This document shows, piece by piece, positions 49,269-61,040 of a stretch of 64,000 nt of DNA (within the stretch, counting starts at the first letter, position 1; each line of letters starts with the position of its first letter). The translations under genes and the position numbers were made by a program. The notes below the pieces were generated by a model that was not told where the DNA came from, did no database searches, and saw only the letters and a program-made list of their open reading frames with translations. Source of the DNA: Spinacia oleracea (taxonomy: Eukaryota > Streptophyta > Magnoliopsida > Caryophyllales > Amaranthaceae); the NCBI RefSeq assembly GCF_020520425.1, contig NC_079491.1, positions 47,482,027 through 47,546,026 on the forward strand. The letters run 5' to 3'.

Positions 49269-49279
49269 GCCTGATACCA
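49269..49279 (-). other. primer binding site, initiator tRNA-Met
   Basis: Directly inside the 5' LTR, the minus strand reads TGGTATCAGGC, whose first nine bases match the complement of the plant initiator tRNA-Met 3' end used by most copia elements. Confidence 0.85.
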
Positions 49280-49423
49280 TGTAATTTGATGAAATCTCCC
49301 TCAGGAGGCTAAGCGTATATTATTAACATATATATAGTATACAAGGTGAGCTAGGGTTTTCACAATACTATATTTACAATGCTAATTATGGCAACAACAA
49401 TATTTACATATTATTGTCTAACA
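49280..49423 (-). repeat. 5' LTR of copia element
   Basis: Identical 144-base copy of the other LTR. TATATATAGTATAC near its middle (+ strand) is AT-rich; I cannot place its promoter with confidence. Confidence 0.93.
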
Positions 49424-50138
49424 CATTGTATATAACTCCAACTTAAATTGTACTAAAATGGAACATCTTTATAGAACAAAGGAAATACATAAAAGTTGTT
49501 TATTAAACAAATTCATGGTTAAACTTGTAACAATTAAAGAAGATCGAGAATTAAAATACAGAATAAAATTAAATAGCTAGAGTAGCATCAGTATTATTGA
49601 TCTTAAAAATCTCCAAGCCATTTAAAAAAGCATTATAATATTGGGGTTTATCTGTAGTATCCGGATGCAAAGCAACCCACAAATCCTGAAAAGGATCTTC
49701 AGTAGTGGGAATAATGACCACGAAATCCATAATATAAGGAACTCCAATACTATTAGTCAACGCAACAACATCAACGCCGGAAAATGCGGTTATATTATTG
49801 AGATATAGGTTGAACACAATTTGGTTGACTTTGTCCATGTTAGACAGAAATTGACAGAAATGCAGCCTGACCATGTAAGCAAACCTAGTATCAATTGGGA
49901 ATAACCATGTTAAGTTGAATTTGAGGTTGTTAAAGCTGTCTGGTGTCATGAACCTCGCCGTTCTGTAAACGTCAATGGGTGCCGTGTAGGAGGGGATGGA
50001 TTTTGTGTATCTTATGCTTACTTCTCCATCACCTATGGTTTTGGCTCCGCTTTCTGATCCAAATAGGTAAGCCGAGTCCACTGACCATGACCTACAAAAT
50101 AAAATTTAAAATTTAAAATTTAAAATATAAACTATTTT

Positions 50139-51098
50139 ATTCCCCCGTATTTATTTAAGAGATATACTTGACCGGGCACGGGTATTAAGAAGAAGAATTG
50201 AATTAAATCTAATATACATATATAAAGGAGACATATTTGCTGAACTATTAGTCTATTAGAGCGCCACCTGGGATTACTAATCAATGAAAAATAAGATTTC
50301 TAATTTATTTTTGAATTAAAAAAATCGAGTTCCACGTAGATAATTAATTAGGTGCCACGTAGATATTTAAATTAATTAATTAATTAATTACTAATATATA
50401 CAATTCCATCCAAAATCAAACGCTCTAATAAATCAAAATAAAATGTATCCAAAATCAAACACTAATCTAAAATAAAATTCAATCCAAAATCAAACATTAA
50501 TCCAATATTATAGCGCCACGTAGGAAATCTAATGGTTTCAGCCAATGAAAAATAAGACTTCAAAATTATTTTTGAATTAAAAAGTCGAAAGTCACGTAGA
50601 TAAATAATTAGGTGCCACGTAAATATTTTTATTAAATAAATTATTAATATTTCTTATATACAATTTCATCCAAACTCAAACACTATAATAATTAAAAATT
50701 AAATCTAAAATGAAATTCAATCCAAAATTTAAAAAAAATCAATTTAATCTAATATATAAAATATAGCAGTTGATATATGTAGAGTTTTATTTTAACGTAA
50801 CAATTTAATAGAAACCGTGCATCGCACGGGCAACATATCTAGTAAAATAATAAAGGAAGCGGAGTTGGGTAGATATTTTAATAAGTAAATAAGTGGGGAC
50901 CATGTCATTTTGGGATGGGATGTGGGGTGGGTTTCAGAAATCATTTGTTTAATAGGATGGTGGGTGATAAGGTAAATTAGATGTATTATTTAATTAGATT
51001 GTGGGGTGAATAAGTTACTAAAAATAGCAAGTGTATATCTTAAATAAATACGGCCGGAAAAGGCAAATATATCCCTTAAATAAATACGGAGGGAGTAC
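50139..51098. mobile_element. Stowaway-like MITE interrupted by a Helitron
   Basis: CCCGTATTTATTTAAG at the left (from 50143) and its complement at the right (to 51098, CTTAAATAAATACGGAGGG) are terminal inverted repeats. Without the nested Helitron (50208-50842) the element would be about 325 bases, normal for this class. Confidence 0.75.
50208..50842 (+). mobile_element. non-autonomous Helitron, 635 bp, nested in the MITE
   Basis: It starts TCTAATATACATATATAAAG directly after an A and ends in the hairpin CCGTGCATCGCACGG, 9 bases, then CTAG followed by T. These are the Helitron signatures: 5' TC, 3' hairpin plus CTRR, insertion between A and T, no target duplication. The inside repeats itself once (GCGCCAC at about 50262 and 50512). 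A related sequence occurs at 62640-63130. Confidence 0.78.
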
Positions 51099-51399
51099 TA
51101 TTCTAAATTCTAATTGTATAAAAAATAATATAAGTTAGACATTCTATCAATATATGTTGAATCAAGTTACAAACTTAATAGTCCCTCTGTTTTCTAAAAC
51201 ATTTTTTTGTTAGCACAAATTTCTGAATTGAGTGTATTGCTGCTAAAAATAAAAACAGAACGTTTTTGAAATACTCATAAACGGACCATGACCTTGTGGC
51301 CTGCCGCCTGTGGGGATACTGCACGTGGCATTGTCTCGAGGGACAACGAGGCAGGAAAAGCTCATCGTTGATTAATTATTTTCAGGAATAGTCACCTTT

Positions 51400-53190
51400 G
51401 ATTAGTTTCCCCATTATTGAATTACAAACTTTTAGAAAAGACGGTCTTACCAGAAAGACCGCCTTGCTGTCACCTAAGAGACCACCTTTTAAAACGTGGA
51501 TGCTGACGTCAGCCTTGCTTTCTAAATAATTCGAAAATATATATACTATTTTCTCATTTATTTTTCATTTCCATTTCTCTCTCCTCACGTCTCTGTAGTT
51601 TTTTCTCTCTCCTCAACCTCTCTCAAAGATTCAAACCCTAATTTCATGGCGATCTTTCTTCCTCCTCAACAGGGATCGCTCTTCCCCAGAAAACGTTGGC
51701 GATCTCTCTCATTGCTGACCGGCCACCGCAAGATCCACCGCGGCCATTCTGATTTTTCATCTCGTCGCCGCTGCTTATCGAGATTCGGAAATCGCCGCTG
51801 CCTCTTGAGGTATTTCTCCATCTCTATCCGTTATTCTTCTTCATTTAGTTAGGTTTTTGATTTTTAAGATCATGTGATTTGAATATTCGATCGGGAATTT
51901 TTATTGATTTGATGTTATCTGACGTTACACCACAGCGGAGGAGGTGGCGGTTGAGGCTACAACGGAGGCCGCTTAATGGATGAGACACCGTCATTTAACG
52001 TGTCGGAGAACTGGCCGGTTCCGATGAATGGCGCAGCTGCGGCGAATTTTTTTTGATCTTTCAATATCGATTTCACTTGCTATTCAAATCGGTGAGCCGA
52101 AGGACGGGGAAGAGCCTCGTTGTCGACGACGGAGTCTCCGTCTCTAGGTACCTCTCGCTTTCTCTCCTCATTTTGTATCCGCCGCTGCCACCACTTCTTG
52201 ATGTGAGGCATATTTTGAGGATATTTTAAGATTTGTGAGCATATTTTTGGTCATTCTTTTAGGATTGAATTGGTTGCAATTTGGTTGTTTTTCTTCTGAA
52301 TTTTATGCAATTAGGAGTTTCTGGATGTTTTAGGCTTGATGGTGTGTTATGTAATTTGATTGTGGATCTGTTGAGCTTGAATTTAATCTCGATTGCGTTT
52401 TCTAGGTTTCTACTGCCTTTTCTCCTTGATTTTGCAATTTCTAGTTGGATCAATTGAATAATAGACTTAGATTATGTTGTTCGGGATTGAAAAAATGATA
52501 TTGTTTAAGCACTTGCATTATCATAATGTTGTAGTTGTCCTCTCTTCTGTTGTCTTATTTGATCTTTGGATGTTGTAAATATTTTCTCCTTTCTAGTAAC
52601 TAGTTGCAGAAATTGTATATGGATTTATTCCACTCCTTTTGCTTGACATTTTCGCAAACTTAACAGAGTGTCCAATGGATTGAAATTCAAGTCATATTAC
52701 GAAACAAGTTGCTAGTTATTATTATGTGCTCACTGCAAGTGTTGGTTGTTTTGTGTTGCAGTCTAGTTCAATTTGGTTTCATTATTACATACACAGACTG
52801 CATGTTCCAGATAGAGGCACTGTCTTGAGTTATCTAGATGTTGAGATTGGTATCAAGATGGCACTGTATTGAGTTAAAACGTTTGTGTTATTATTGTTTA
52901 GATGTCATTCAAACCATTGAGTAAATTGTTTGATGTTTTCCAGCACTGCAGGAAACATAACGTCCACAGGCACAAGCACATGCACACAGGCACAGGCACA
53001 GGCACACCGCTCACCACCACATGCTGCAGGAACAAAGCTGTAGAAGCAACGATTGTTGTTGGTCGATATTGTTGTTCTCCTGCGACTTTTAGGGGATGTC
53101 TCTTCGATGCCTTGACAGAGGCAAAGTTCAGAATCGCCGCCCGGGTTGCTCTCTGCCTCTTTGTTCATCTCCGACTACTTTTAGGGTTTA
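51400..53190 (+). other. possible transcription unit without recognised protein
   Basis: A pyrimidine-rich stretch (51560-51640, TTCTCTCTCCTC runs) is followed by an ATG at 51646 and short frames of 68 codons here and 97 codons at 52902-53195. Both are Arg/Ser- or Cys/His-rich and look like no known family. GC content is higher than around it. The layout is like a 5' leader and small exons, but no clear coding signal exists. It could be a lncRNA or part of a repetitive element, since it leads straight into the tandem array. Confidence 0.3.
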
Positions 53191-53199
53191 GTTAATGAT

Positions 53200-55400
53200 C
53201 TTATGTAATAATTTTAGTTAATTTCGTATTAGTTATGTTGAATTTTGTTTTAGTTAAGAAAAAATCCATTTTAGTTAAGAAATAAAATTGTTTAGTTATA
53301 TTTTTGTATTTATGTCAATTTTTATTTTAGTTATGACTTTGTTATATTTAGTTAAGGATAAATTTGTTTTAGTTAAGAATTTTTGAGTTTTAGTAGAGAA
53401 TTTATGAGTAATAATTTTAGTTAAGAATAAATTTGTTTTAGTTAAGAATTATTTTGTTTTAGTTGTGATTTTTAGTTTTATTTAATATTTTCCGAGTTTT
53501 AGTTAAGATTATTTTGGTTTTAGTTACAATTTTCTTGGTTTTAGTTAGTATTTTTTGATTTTTAGTTATGTGTTTTAGTTTTACATAACGAAATTCAGAG
53601 TTAAACAATATTACGACTTAGTTAAGGTACAAATTTTTAAGCAATGAAATCAATTAGTTAAACGACATTACGACTTATATAACCAATGTAACTAATTAGT
53701 TAAGCATTGAAACTAATAAGTTTACAGATATTAAGAACGTATTTGTTAAGCCTGAAATTCAATTAGTTAAGTATTGAAACTAATTAGTCAAGCAATACAA
53801 TCAATTAGTTAATCAATGAAATCAATTATTAAGTATTTGGACCAATTAGTTAAGCATTTGAACCAATTAGTTAACCACTGGAACTAATTAGTTAAGCACT
53901 GGAACCAATAAGTTTACAGGTAAAAAGAAAGTATTTGTTAAGTCTGAAATTCAATTAGTTAAGTTATTGAACCAATTAGTTAAGCCTGAAATTCTATTAG
54001 TTAAGTAATGGAACCAATTAGTTAAGCAATAAATCCAATTAGTAAAATAATGAAACGATTTAGTTAAAACAATGCAACCAATTAGTTTAATGTAAAATTC
54101 AATTAGTTAAGCCTGTAATGAATTAGTTAAGCCTAAAATTCAATTAGTTAAGCGACATAACCAATTAGTTAAGCAATGGAACGATTTAGTTAAAGCAGCG
54201 GAACGATTCAATTAGTAAGCAACGAAACCACTCAGTTAAGCAATGGAACTAATTAGTGAAGCATTGGAACTAATTAGTTAAACCTGAAATTCAATTAGTC
54301 AAGTAATGTAACCTATTAGTTAAGCAATGAAAGCAATTAGTTAAGCATGAAATTCAATTAGTTAAGTCTGGAATTCAATTAGTTAATCAATAAATTCTTT
54401 TTAGTTAAAGATTAAATTTTTAGATTTTAGTTATGAGTTTTTGAGTTTTAGTTATGATTTCGTGAAATTCTTTTTGTTAACATAAAATAATTAGTAAGCA
54501 ACAGAACCACTTAGTTAAGCAATGGAACTAATTAGTGAAGCATTGGAACTAATTAGTTAAACCTGAAATTCAATTAGTCAAGTAATGTAACCTATTAGTT
54601 AAGCAATGGAAGCAATTAGTTAAGCATGAAATTCAATTAGTTAAGTCTGGAATTCAATTAGTTAATCAATAAATTCTTTTTAGTTAAAGATTAAATTTCT
54701 AGATTTTAGTTAAGAGTTTTTGAGTTTTAGTCATGATTTCGTGAAATTCTTTTTGTTAACATAAAATTCAATTAGTAAGCAACAGAACCACTTTAAGCAA
54801 TGGAACTAATTAGTGAAGCATTGGAACTAATTAGTTAAACCTGAAATTCAATTAGTCAAGTAACGTAACCTATTAGTTAAGCAATGAAAGCAATTAGTTA
54901 AGCATGAAATTCAATTAGTTAAGTCTGGAATTCAATTAGTTAATCAATGAAACCAACTAGTTACACAATTTAACCAGTTAGTTATGCAGTGAAACTAATT
55001 AGTGAAGCATTGAAACCAATTTGTTAAGCACGGAACTAATTAGTTAAACATGAAATTCAATTAGTCAAATAATGTAACCAATTAGTTAAGCAATGAAACC
55101 AATTAGTTAAACAATGAAACGATTTAGTTAAAGCAAAGAAACCAATTAGTTAAGCCTGAAATTCAATTCGTTAAGCAATCGAACCAATTAGTTAAGTTTG
55201 AAATTCAATTAGTTAAGCAATGAAACCAATTAGTTAAGCTATGAAACGATTTAGTTAAAATCAATTAAACCAATTAGTTAATCCTAAAATTCAATTAGTT
55301 AAGCAATTGAACCAATTAGTTAAGTTTGAAATTCAATTAGTTAAGTAATGAAACATATTAGTTAAGCAACGAAACGATTTAGTTAAAGCAATAGAACCAA
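53200..55400. repeat. 2.2-kb degenerate 21-bp tandem array with 279-bp higher-order repeats
   Basis: Unit close to AATTAGTTAAGCAATGGAACC, about 21 bases, repeated roughly 100 times with much variation. The first 400 bases use a variant rich in TTTTAGTTAAGAAT. Between 54241 and 54960 a block recurs with period about 279 bases (starts at 54241, 54520, 54798), so higher-order units exist. All frames have stops every few codons, so it is not coding. Confidence 0.9.
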
Positions 55401-55404
55401 TTAG

Positions 55405-55497
55405 ATATATTATTTAATAGGATGGTGGGTTATAGGGTACATTAGATATATTATTTAATTAGATGATGGAGTTAACAAGTTACTAAAAATGGCAAGT
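55405..55497. repeat. fragment duplicating part of the 50139-51098 MITE
   Basis: TTTAATAGGATGGTGGGT and ATTATTTAATTAGAT, ending AGTTACTAAAAATGGCAAG, repeat bases about 50948-51035. The two copies flank the tandem array and the unexplained unit as direct repeats of about 90 bases. Confidence 0.65.
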
Positions 55498-55582
55498 ACT
55501 CCCTCTGTCTCTTTTTGTTTTTTACGTTTTCCTTTTCGGGTGTCTCAAAATGTTCTTTAAAATTCCTACTATATCATCATAT

Positions 55583-55701
55583 AAATGCTTTTATACCAGC
55601 ACTAATGCACCGGATCCCATCAGAACTCCGCAGTTAAGCGTGCTTGGGCGAGAGTAGTACTAGGATGGGTGACCTCCTGGGAAGTCCTCATGTTGCACCC
55701 C
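55583..55701 (+). rRNA. 5S rRNA gene copy, diverged first 10 bases (probably a pseudogene)
   Basis: From ATACCAGCACTAATGCACC (55593) to GTTGCACCCC (55701) it matches plant 5S rRNA almost perfectly, including the internal control region with AGTACTAGGATGGGTGACC. I notice only CCTCATG for the usual CCTCGTG. The first ten bases do not match. The length of 119 fits a full 5S gene. It stands alone, not in a tandem 5S array, has no T-run terminator directly after it, and is followed by a SINE; Cassandra retrotransposons also carry 5S, but no LTR pair was seen. Confidence 0.85.
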
Positions 55702-55729
55702 TTTAAGAGCACATTTATACTTGTTTTAC

Positions 55730-55890
55730 CAATTGTCTGTTGGATCAGTGGTGATTGGGGCTGAACTTGGTAGGGAGAACTCGTGTTCGATCCCCCGCAA
55801 CAACAATTGGGATGGGACTGGAACCTATCCACCCAGAACTCGCCTCGAATCCGGATTAGCCCTAAGGGTGAACCGGGTGCTAAAAAAAAA
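55730..55890 (+). mobile_element. tRNA-derived SINE directly after the 5S copy
   Basis: Box A-like TGGATCAGTGG (55741-55751) and box B-like GTGTTCGATCC (55783-55793) stand 32 bases apart, followed by a body with AACCGGGTGCT and a run of nine A (55882-55890). AATTGT before the head and after the A tail may be the target duplication. Non-coding. Confidence 0.7.
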
Positions 55891-57060
55891 TTGTGACAAA
55901 TAATTTTTTAACCAATTAAATTCATTGGGTTATTTAATTTCTCACACCTTTCTATTAGGACATTAAATTTTTCTCATATTCCCAATATCATAATTTTGAT
56001 AAAAGTGAAAATATTATAAATAAACGTAGTTTTTGTTTAAATAAAAAAAATTGAGGAATCTCAATACACGTTAATTAATCGTTAATAAACTTGCAAAATG
56101 TCAAACGTAAAAAACAAAAAGAGACGGATTACTCCGTATCAATGTTTTGGTAATGCTACCCACTCTTAGGACAGTGGTTAATAATATAAAGTGGTTAAAA
56201 GTTAAAACATTAAAGAAGAAGTATTAAAAAAAAATACCTGAAAAGGCCAGTATCTTCGGACGGCGCAATGTAAGTTCCACCCATATTTAGTCGATATAAA
56301 GTCTGAAGAGTGGTAGAGTTATCAATTTGGAAAGGGCTACTCGCACCGACGATGACGATGTTATCCCCAACATCATTATTGTCATACTCCATATTAGGTA
56401 TTGACAAAACCTCAATACCATTGACAAAAGCAAACGATTTATGCGACGGAGTAAACGTTACCATCAACCTTTCACTATCATCGACATTAATATAATACTC
56501 ATCAACGTCTAGTTTTTGAGTAAAATTGAAATGCCTAAGCAAAGTAAATGACCCAGCAGTGACGGAGAAGACGGCATTGAATTCGAGCGAGAATAATTAA
56601 TGTTGGGATAGAAATAAAGACGGAGAAAAACACGACCTGGAGAAACAGGGAAAGAGTATGTGGCATTTGATAAGAAAATCCTAGCAGACATGTAAGGAAC
56701 CTTATCAACATCAGGTAAATTAGCTCTGAATGAGTCTTTTGATGATATCAACAACTTGGATCCCTTGTCGGAGCTCCATTCTCGCTTCTCAGAATCGGTT
56801 GACTTTGGCTCAAATGCACCACAATTCAAAAGGATATCATCTTTTCGGATGTAATCTGCTGCTACAATTATGTTAATTAATAAGCTCAAGTATAGAGTTA
56901 TACTAAATATAGTGATTAGTGGCCAATGCCATATGTATTTTTGTTTGATTGTCTTTTGGTTTTGGAAGTTGGTTGATTTGCTTAATTAGCGTTTAGCCTA
57001 AATGTTTTTGTTTTATATGAATTGAACGCGTTTTATATCATTTTCGCACATCTATCTATA

Positions 57061-57140
57061 TCTATATATATTATACTAAAAGAGAGGAAATCAATGTGGA
57101 GCTGACAAGTGTCACTCTGTGATTTACCTCTCTTTTAATA
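57061..57140 (+). mobile_element. Helitron-like 5' end with subterminal inverted repeat
   Basis: TCTATATATATTATACTAAA follows an A. AAAAGAGAGGAAATCA and, 30 bases later, TGATTTACCTCTCTTTT form an inverted repeat. Related, more decayed copies occur at about 57830-57900 and 58040-58125. Confidence 0.55.
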
Positions 57141-58330
57141 TTATTAATTAATTTATAGATAATTTATTGTCATATTTAACTTACTGTATTTATGGTAGCT
57201 GACTAATATGAAAAATACATAAAGAATGAAAGATTCTTTAATATTTTATTAGCAATATTTTTACCAACTTTTTTTTGGTAAGTAAGAATAATATATTTAT
57301 TCCAACTTATATGGAGCATTTTCTATATATATACTTGATTTCACTCATTAACTTCCTATCAAATATTTTAGGCAAAACAATTGAACTATAACAAACATAA
57401 TATAAAATATAGAGGAAGAAAATGACAAATGAATTTGTAGTTCAATTGTACTCCGTAATAAATTGTAATTCATTACTTTTTGCCTAAATTACACTATTAA
57501 TAATTAAATATGATAATCAACCATTAAGTCATACCTATTAATACCTGTATTTGCATAGGATGTATACGGAAAATTTGGTAATTGAATTTTTTATATTAAA
57601 AATTACAACAAATTTTACTAAATTGGTATTAATTTACCAAAAAAATAATTCCATTGACAACAACGTCATGCGATACACCGTTTATAGAATATGATGTGGG
57701 TTCTATTGTAGTCGTTAGGCTCGATAATATAATAACATTTTCTATATAAATTAAGCTCCTCCAAATCTGTTAGCTAAACAATTGAATTGTTTAATAAACT
57801 TTTAACAAATATCTTGGTGCCGAGCACTATATTAACAGAGAGGAAAATCGATGTGGAGTTGACAAATGTCTCTCTCTTATTTTTCTCTCTTATAATATAA
57901 ATAGCTAACCTATGATAAAATAATTAATTAATATAGTTCATATATATTTTACCTAAAATTTTCTAATTATGGTAATAACCGATTAAAATATGAATTAATT
58001 ATTTACTTATGCAATAAATTTCTTGATTTAAATCCATATCTATATCTATATACTCCATACTATACTTAAAGAGAGACAAATCGATGTCAAGATGACAAAT
58101 GTCTCTATTTGATTTGCCTCTATTATACATAAATAAATAATGACTAATGTACATATGTACTATCAAGTTTTGTTTAGAAATTTGGTCATATACTGGATGT
58201 GGATATGTAAAAAAACCTTTACTTTTGATTGTTTGTTAATTTTAATCCAATAACAAATCTTTGCATACAATTTCTGATAATTGACCGGTATAGAAAATCT
58301 TATAATAGTTGAACTTATACTATGAATTAA
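57141..58330. other. AT-rich spacer with decayed Helitron 5' ends
   Basis: No coding sequence seen. Apart from the two decayed copies of the GAGAGGAAATC/CCTCTCTT inverted repeat, only AT-rich unique-looking DNA is visible. Confidence 0.45.
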
Positions 58331-58673
58331 GACTTTATTCTGTTCGACTTATTTTGACTTATTTCTGACAGATAAGTTCAGTTAAGCTCAGATAATATAC
58401 GTTCAGAAAAAATTTGTTTTTCAGACATTTTTGCACACAAATAAGTCTATTTCAAACCAATTCAATTTTTTGAGATAAAATAAGTTTGATAAGTTCAGTT
58501 AAGTTTAGCTAAACTCAGATAAAATAAGTTTAGAAAAAATAAGTTTTTTCAGATATATTCAGACACAAATAAGTTTATTTCAGATAAAATAAATTTAGAT
58601 AAGTTCAGTTAAGTTCAAATAAGTTCGGATAATATAAGGTCAGAGTAAATAAGTCGAATAGAACGAAACCTAA
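58331..58673. mobile_element. hAT-like MITE of AAGTTCAG type
   Basis: TTATTCTGTTCGACTTATTT at the left and its near complement AAATAAGTCGAATAGAACG at the right bound repeated AAGTTCAGATAA words. It is the same general type as 43822-43996. Confidence 0.6.
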
Positions 58674-59715
58674 ATTATTGTAATGCTATCAATTTTTAAG
58701 AAATTGTGTCATACAATGAATATGGATATGAATAGAAACCTTTAACTCTTTATAGGTGTTGTCACAAACATTTTATAGGCCCGATGTTAACTAACAAAAT
58801 GAGACCCCTAGCCATATAAATAAGTAATTTTTAATAACGGGCCCTATCATATTTTTAATCTTAAATATCAAAGAAGGATTTTTCTAGATTCTCATTATCG
58901 TAATATTTTTATACGGAACACGAATAATAATTTTTTCGCTCTTATTATTGCAGTCTTAAGGGCATGTTGATTGAAATTTTGACTAATATATCGTAATCAA
59001 ATACATCCAATATGCACCAAAATATATTTGGATAAGGGAACTTATGAAATTAACAACCTAATTACTAAATCATTTAAGTAAAATAGTGTAGTATGTAAGT
59101 ATGTGCAAAGTTTTGATATTTGAAGTCAATAAATTCACAATCCCAAAAAATCAATCGTACCCAAAATTGTCTTTGTAAAATCAATTACACAAAAGTCAAT
59201 CAACAATATTTATTAATTAACGAAGGAAAATTCAGATCTTTTAGACTGGAGTGCAGGTTTTTGGATTAAGAAAAATCTAAGATTATTATAAAATTGCATA
59301 AGTAACCTAAAATAATAACAATCTATAATGTAATGAGAATATATATAATTGACATACAAGTATAATGCAAAACTTAAATGTAGAAACATCATAAATTCGT
59401 GTTGCGATATGACATCTATATCTATGTATATTGTACTAAACCTAAGGTCCATAGAACCAAAACTGATATATATGGAGCTCTGTGGTTAAAAGTTTTCCCC
59501 CTATTAACTGAATAATTACTTAAAAAAACATTATTTGAATATTATGGTGCCCATTATAAACTAATCCTCTACACAAGCCATAGTCTTTATAATGATTATA
59601 TCTTATAAGGATTTATATTGTACAAAGTAGTATCTTATATTATAAATTACTATTAATATGTTTGCAACAACAAAAAAAATATATGTATATGTTAATGTAG
59701 AGGATAGCAATATGA

Positions 59716-59777
<62 letters not shown>

Positions 59778-61040
59778 CGTGCAAAATTAACATTTTGATG
59801 TGTAAATCGTGCATCACACTTGATGATGGAGCGAGTTTTTTGATTTTAAATTGGATCGACGACGAAGATAAACAAAGATGATTGACTAATATTGATTAAA
59901 TAAATACATATTTGGTGTCGGTGAGCGGGTATAAAGATGACATGTACCCATCTTCGAGATCGGGCGAGTTTGAATTTATTGAAATTGAGAATACTCACCT
60001 AATTTAATTATGTATATCACTTTTAAATATTTTATCAGTATATAGCTAATACAATAAATTTTAATAATAAACTTATGTCAATAAATTCAAAGTTAGCTGA
60101 AAGACAAAGTTAATTATTTACTGAATATAGGGATATCAAATTGTCAGTGGGACAGGTTTTAGGGATATCCCCGAGTCATCCGCCTCAAGTGGGTGAGGAT
60201 GAAGGACAGTTTTGTGGGTGATAAGGTTAAGAAATGTATTCGTCGCGGGTGAAGAGGCGATGATGTATTTTGTATTGTTGGGTGACATTGTTAAAAATGT
60301 ATTCGCCGTACAACTGTCCGCCTTGCTTATCTTTCATATAATGATTATAAATATATCAACATTTTTTTTACTACTAACCTGCATATTGTAATGTATTGCT
60401 TATTTTACTCAATTACTCTAATTAGACAATTGAATTTTCAAAGACTCTAGAATACAGTTTTAAAATTCAAAACTCTATTGCAAAAAAAAATGTTGAGTAC
60501 AGGGGTAGGTTTAAGACGGGTGTGGATACACTAGTGGGTGACAGGGTGGAGATGAATTTTATTTTTCACCCCTCGAGATGGATATTGGGAGGGGTGGGTA
60601 TTGTTCCTATATATCATGGATGGGTATTGTTCCTATATACCATGGGTGGTGGGGATGAGATGCGAATTTTAGGCGGGTACGCGTGGGTGTGGATGCTCCG
60701 TCCCGCCTCAAAGTCATATCTAGACGAATAAAGTAAATGGTGGTGGTAGGTGGTAAATGATCGGGTAATAAGGTAGATAGAGTGAGTATTGAGTGGGTGT
60801 GACTATCTATCAGGTGTGTATGGTGGATGATCGAGAATAATTTTATATTTAACACAAGGGATTAATGAGGATGGAAACAATGTTTTCTATGTACTTTTAT
60901 TGATTTTTTTTTAATACTCCGTATTGAAGACACCTCAACATGAGACAATAACAAATTTGTACATAATTGATTATTTTTCATTAGGAGCATCCAAGCTCTA
61001 TTTTGATGATAATGGTCTACCAATAAGCTTAGTTTTCATT
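58674..61040. other. AT-rich spacer with (TA)n tract, no gene seen
   Basis: No reading frame above background. A pure (TA)n microsatellite of about 52 bases occupies 59721-59772. The part 60130-60830 is richer in GGGTG words, without a recognised feature. Confidence 0.5.

Larger units (their letters stand above)
44491..49428 (-). mobile_element. Ty1/copia LTR retrotransposon with identical LTRs and TSD CATTG
   Basis: The element (44496-49423) lies on the minus strand between 5-bp duplications CATTG (44491-44495 and 49424-49428). Order in sense direction: LTR, primer site, gag, protease, integrase, reverse transcriptase, RNase H, purine tract, LTR. Integrase before reverse transcriptase makes it copia. 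Both LTRs are 144 bases and I see no difference between them, so insertion is very recent. The coding region is nevertheless broken by a stop after gag and a frameshift between integrase and reverse transcriptase; this copy probably moved with proteins from another copy, or was damaged since. Confidence 0.95.
55499..56136. mobile_element. MITE enclosing a 5S rRNA copy and a SINE
   Basis: CTGTCTCTTTTTGTTTTTTACG at the left (near 55504) and its complement near 56106-56126 form inverted ends, each next to a CTCC word and flanked by TA. The inside carries the 5S copy and the SINE, so both came into an older MITE or were carried by it. Confidence 0.7.
49569..56889 (-). pseudogene. malectin-like receptor ectodomain gene, decayed, with 6.1-kb intron
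   Basis: Two exons, about 56889-56238 and 50091-49569, join R-S-W in phase. The product resembles a malectin-like carbohydrate-binding ectodomain of plant receptor kinases (CrRLK1L/FERONIA type): ILLNCGA near the start, FLSNATYSFPVSPGRVFLRLYFYP, then a second half with LTWLFPIDTRFAYMVRLHFC and FLNGLEIFKIN. The frame ends at 49569 with no membrane helix or kinase. Defects: no in-frame ATG for the upstream hydrophobic stretch (FSITLYLSLLINIIVAA, a likely signal peptide), and a one-base shift near 56578 splitting exon 1 at the Y-P-N-I-N-Y-S stretch. Family members usually lack an ectodomain intron, and this one is filled with mobile DNA. Probably a relic of a truncated duplicate. Confidence 0.75.

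Noticed and set aside
51646..51852. 68-codon frame as a secreted Arg-rich peptide gene
   Set aside because: No signal peptide, no family, composition as expected of GC-rich read-through.
53200..55400. Regularly spaced repeats as a CRISPR array
   Set aside because: Units are contiguous and degenerate without unique spacers, and the DNA is plant nuclear.
59721..59772. (TA)n tract as an origin or matrix attachment site
   Set aside because: Simple microsatellite; sequence alone gives no support for such a role.
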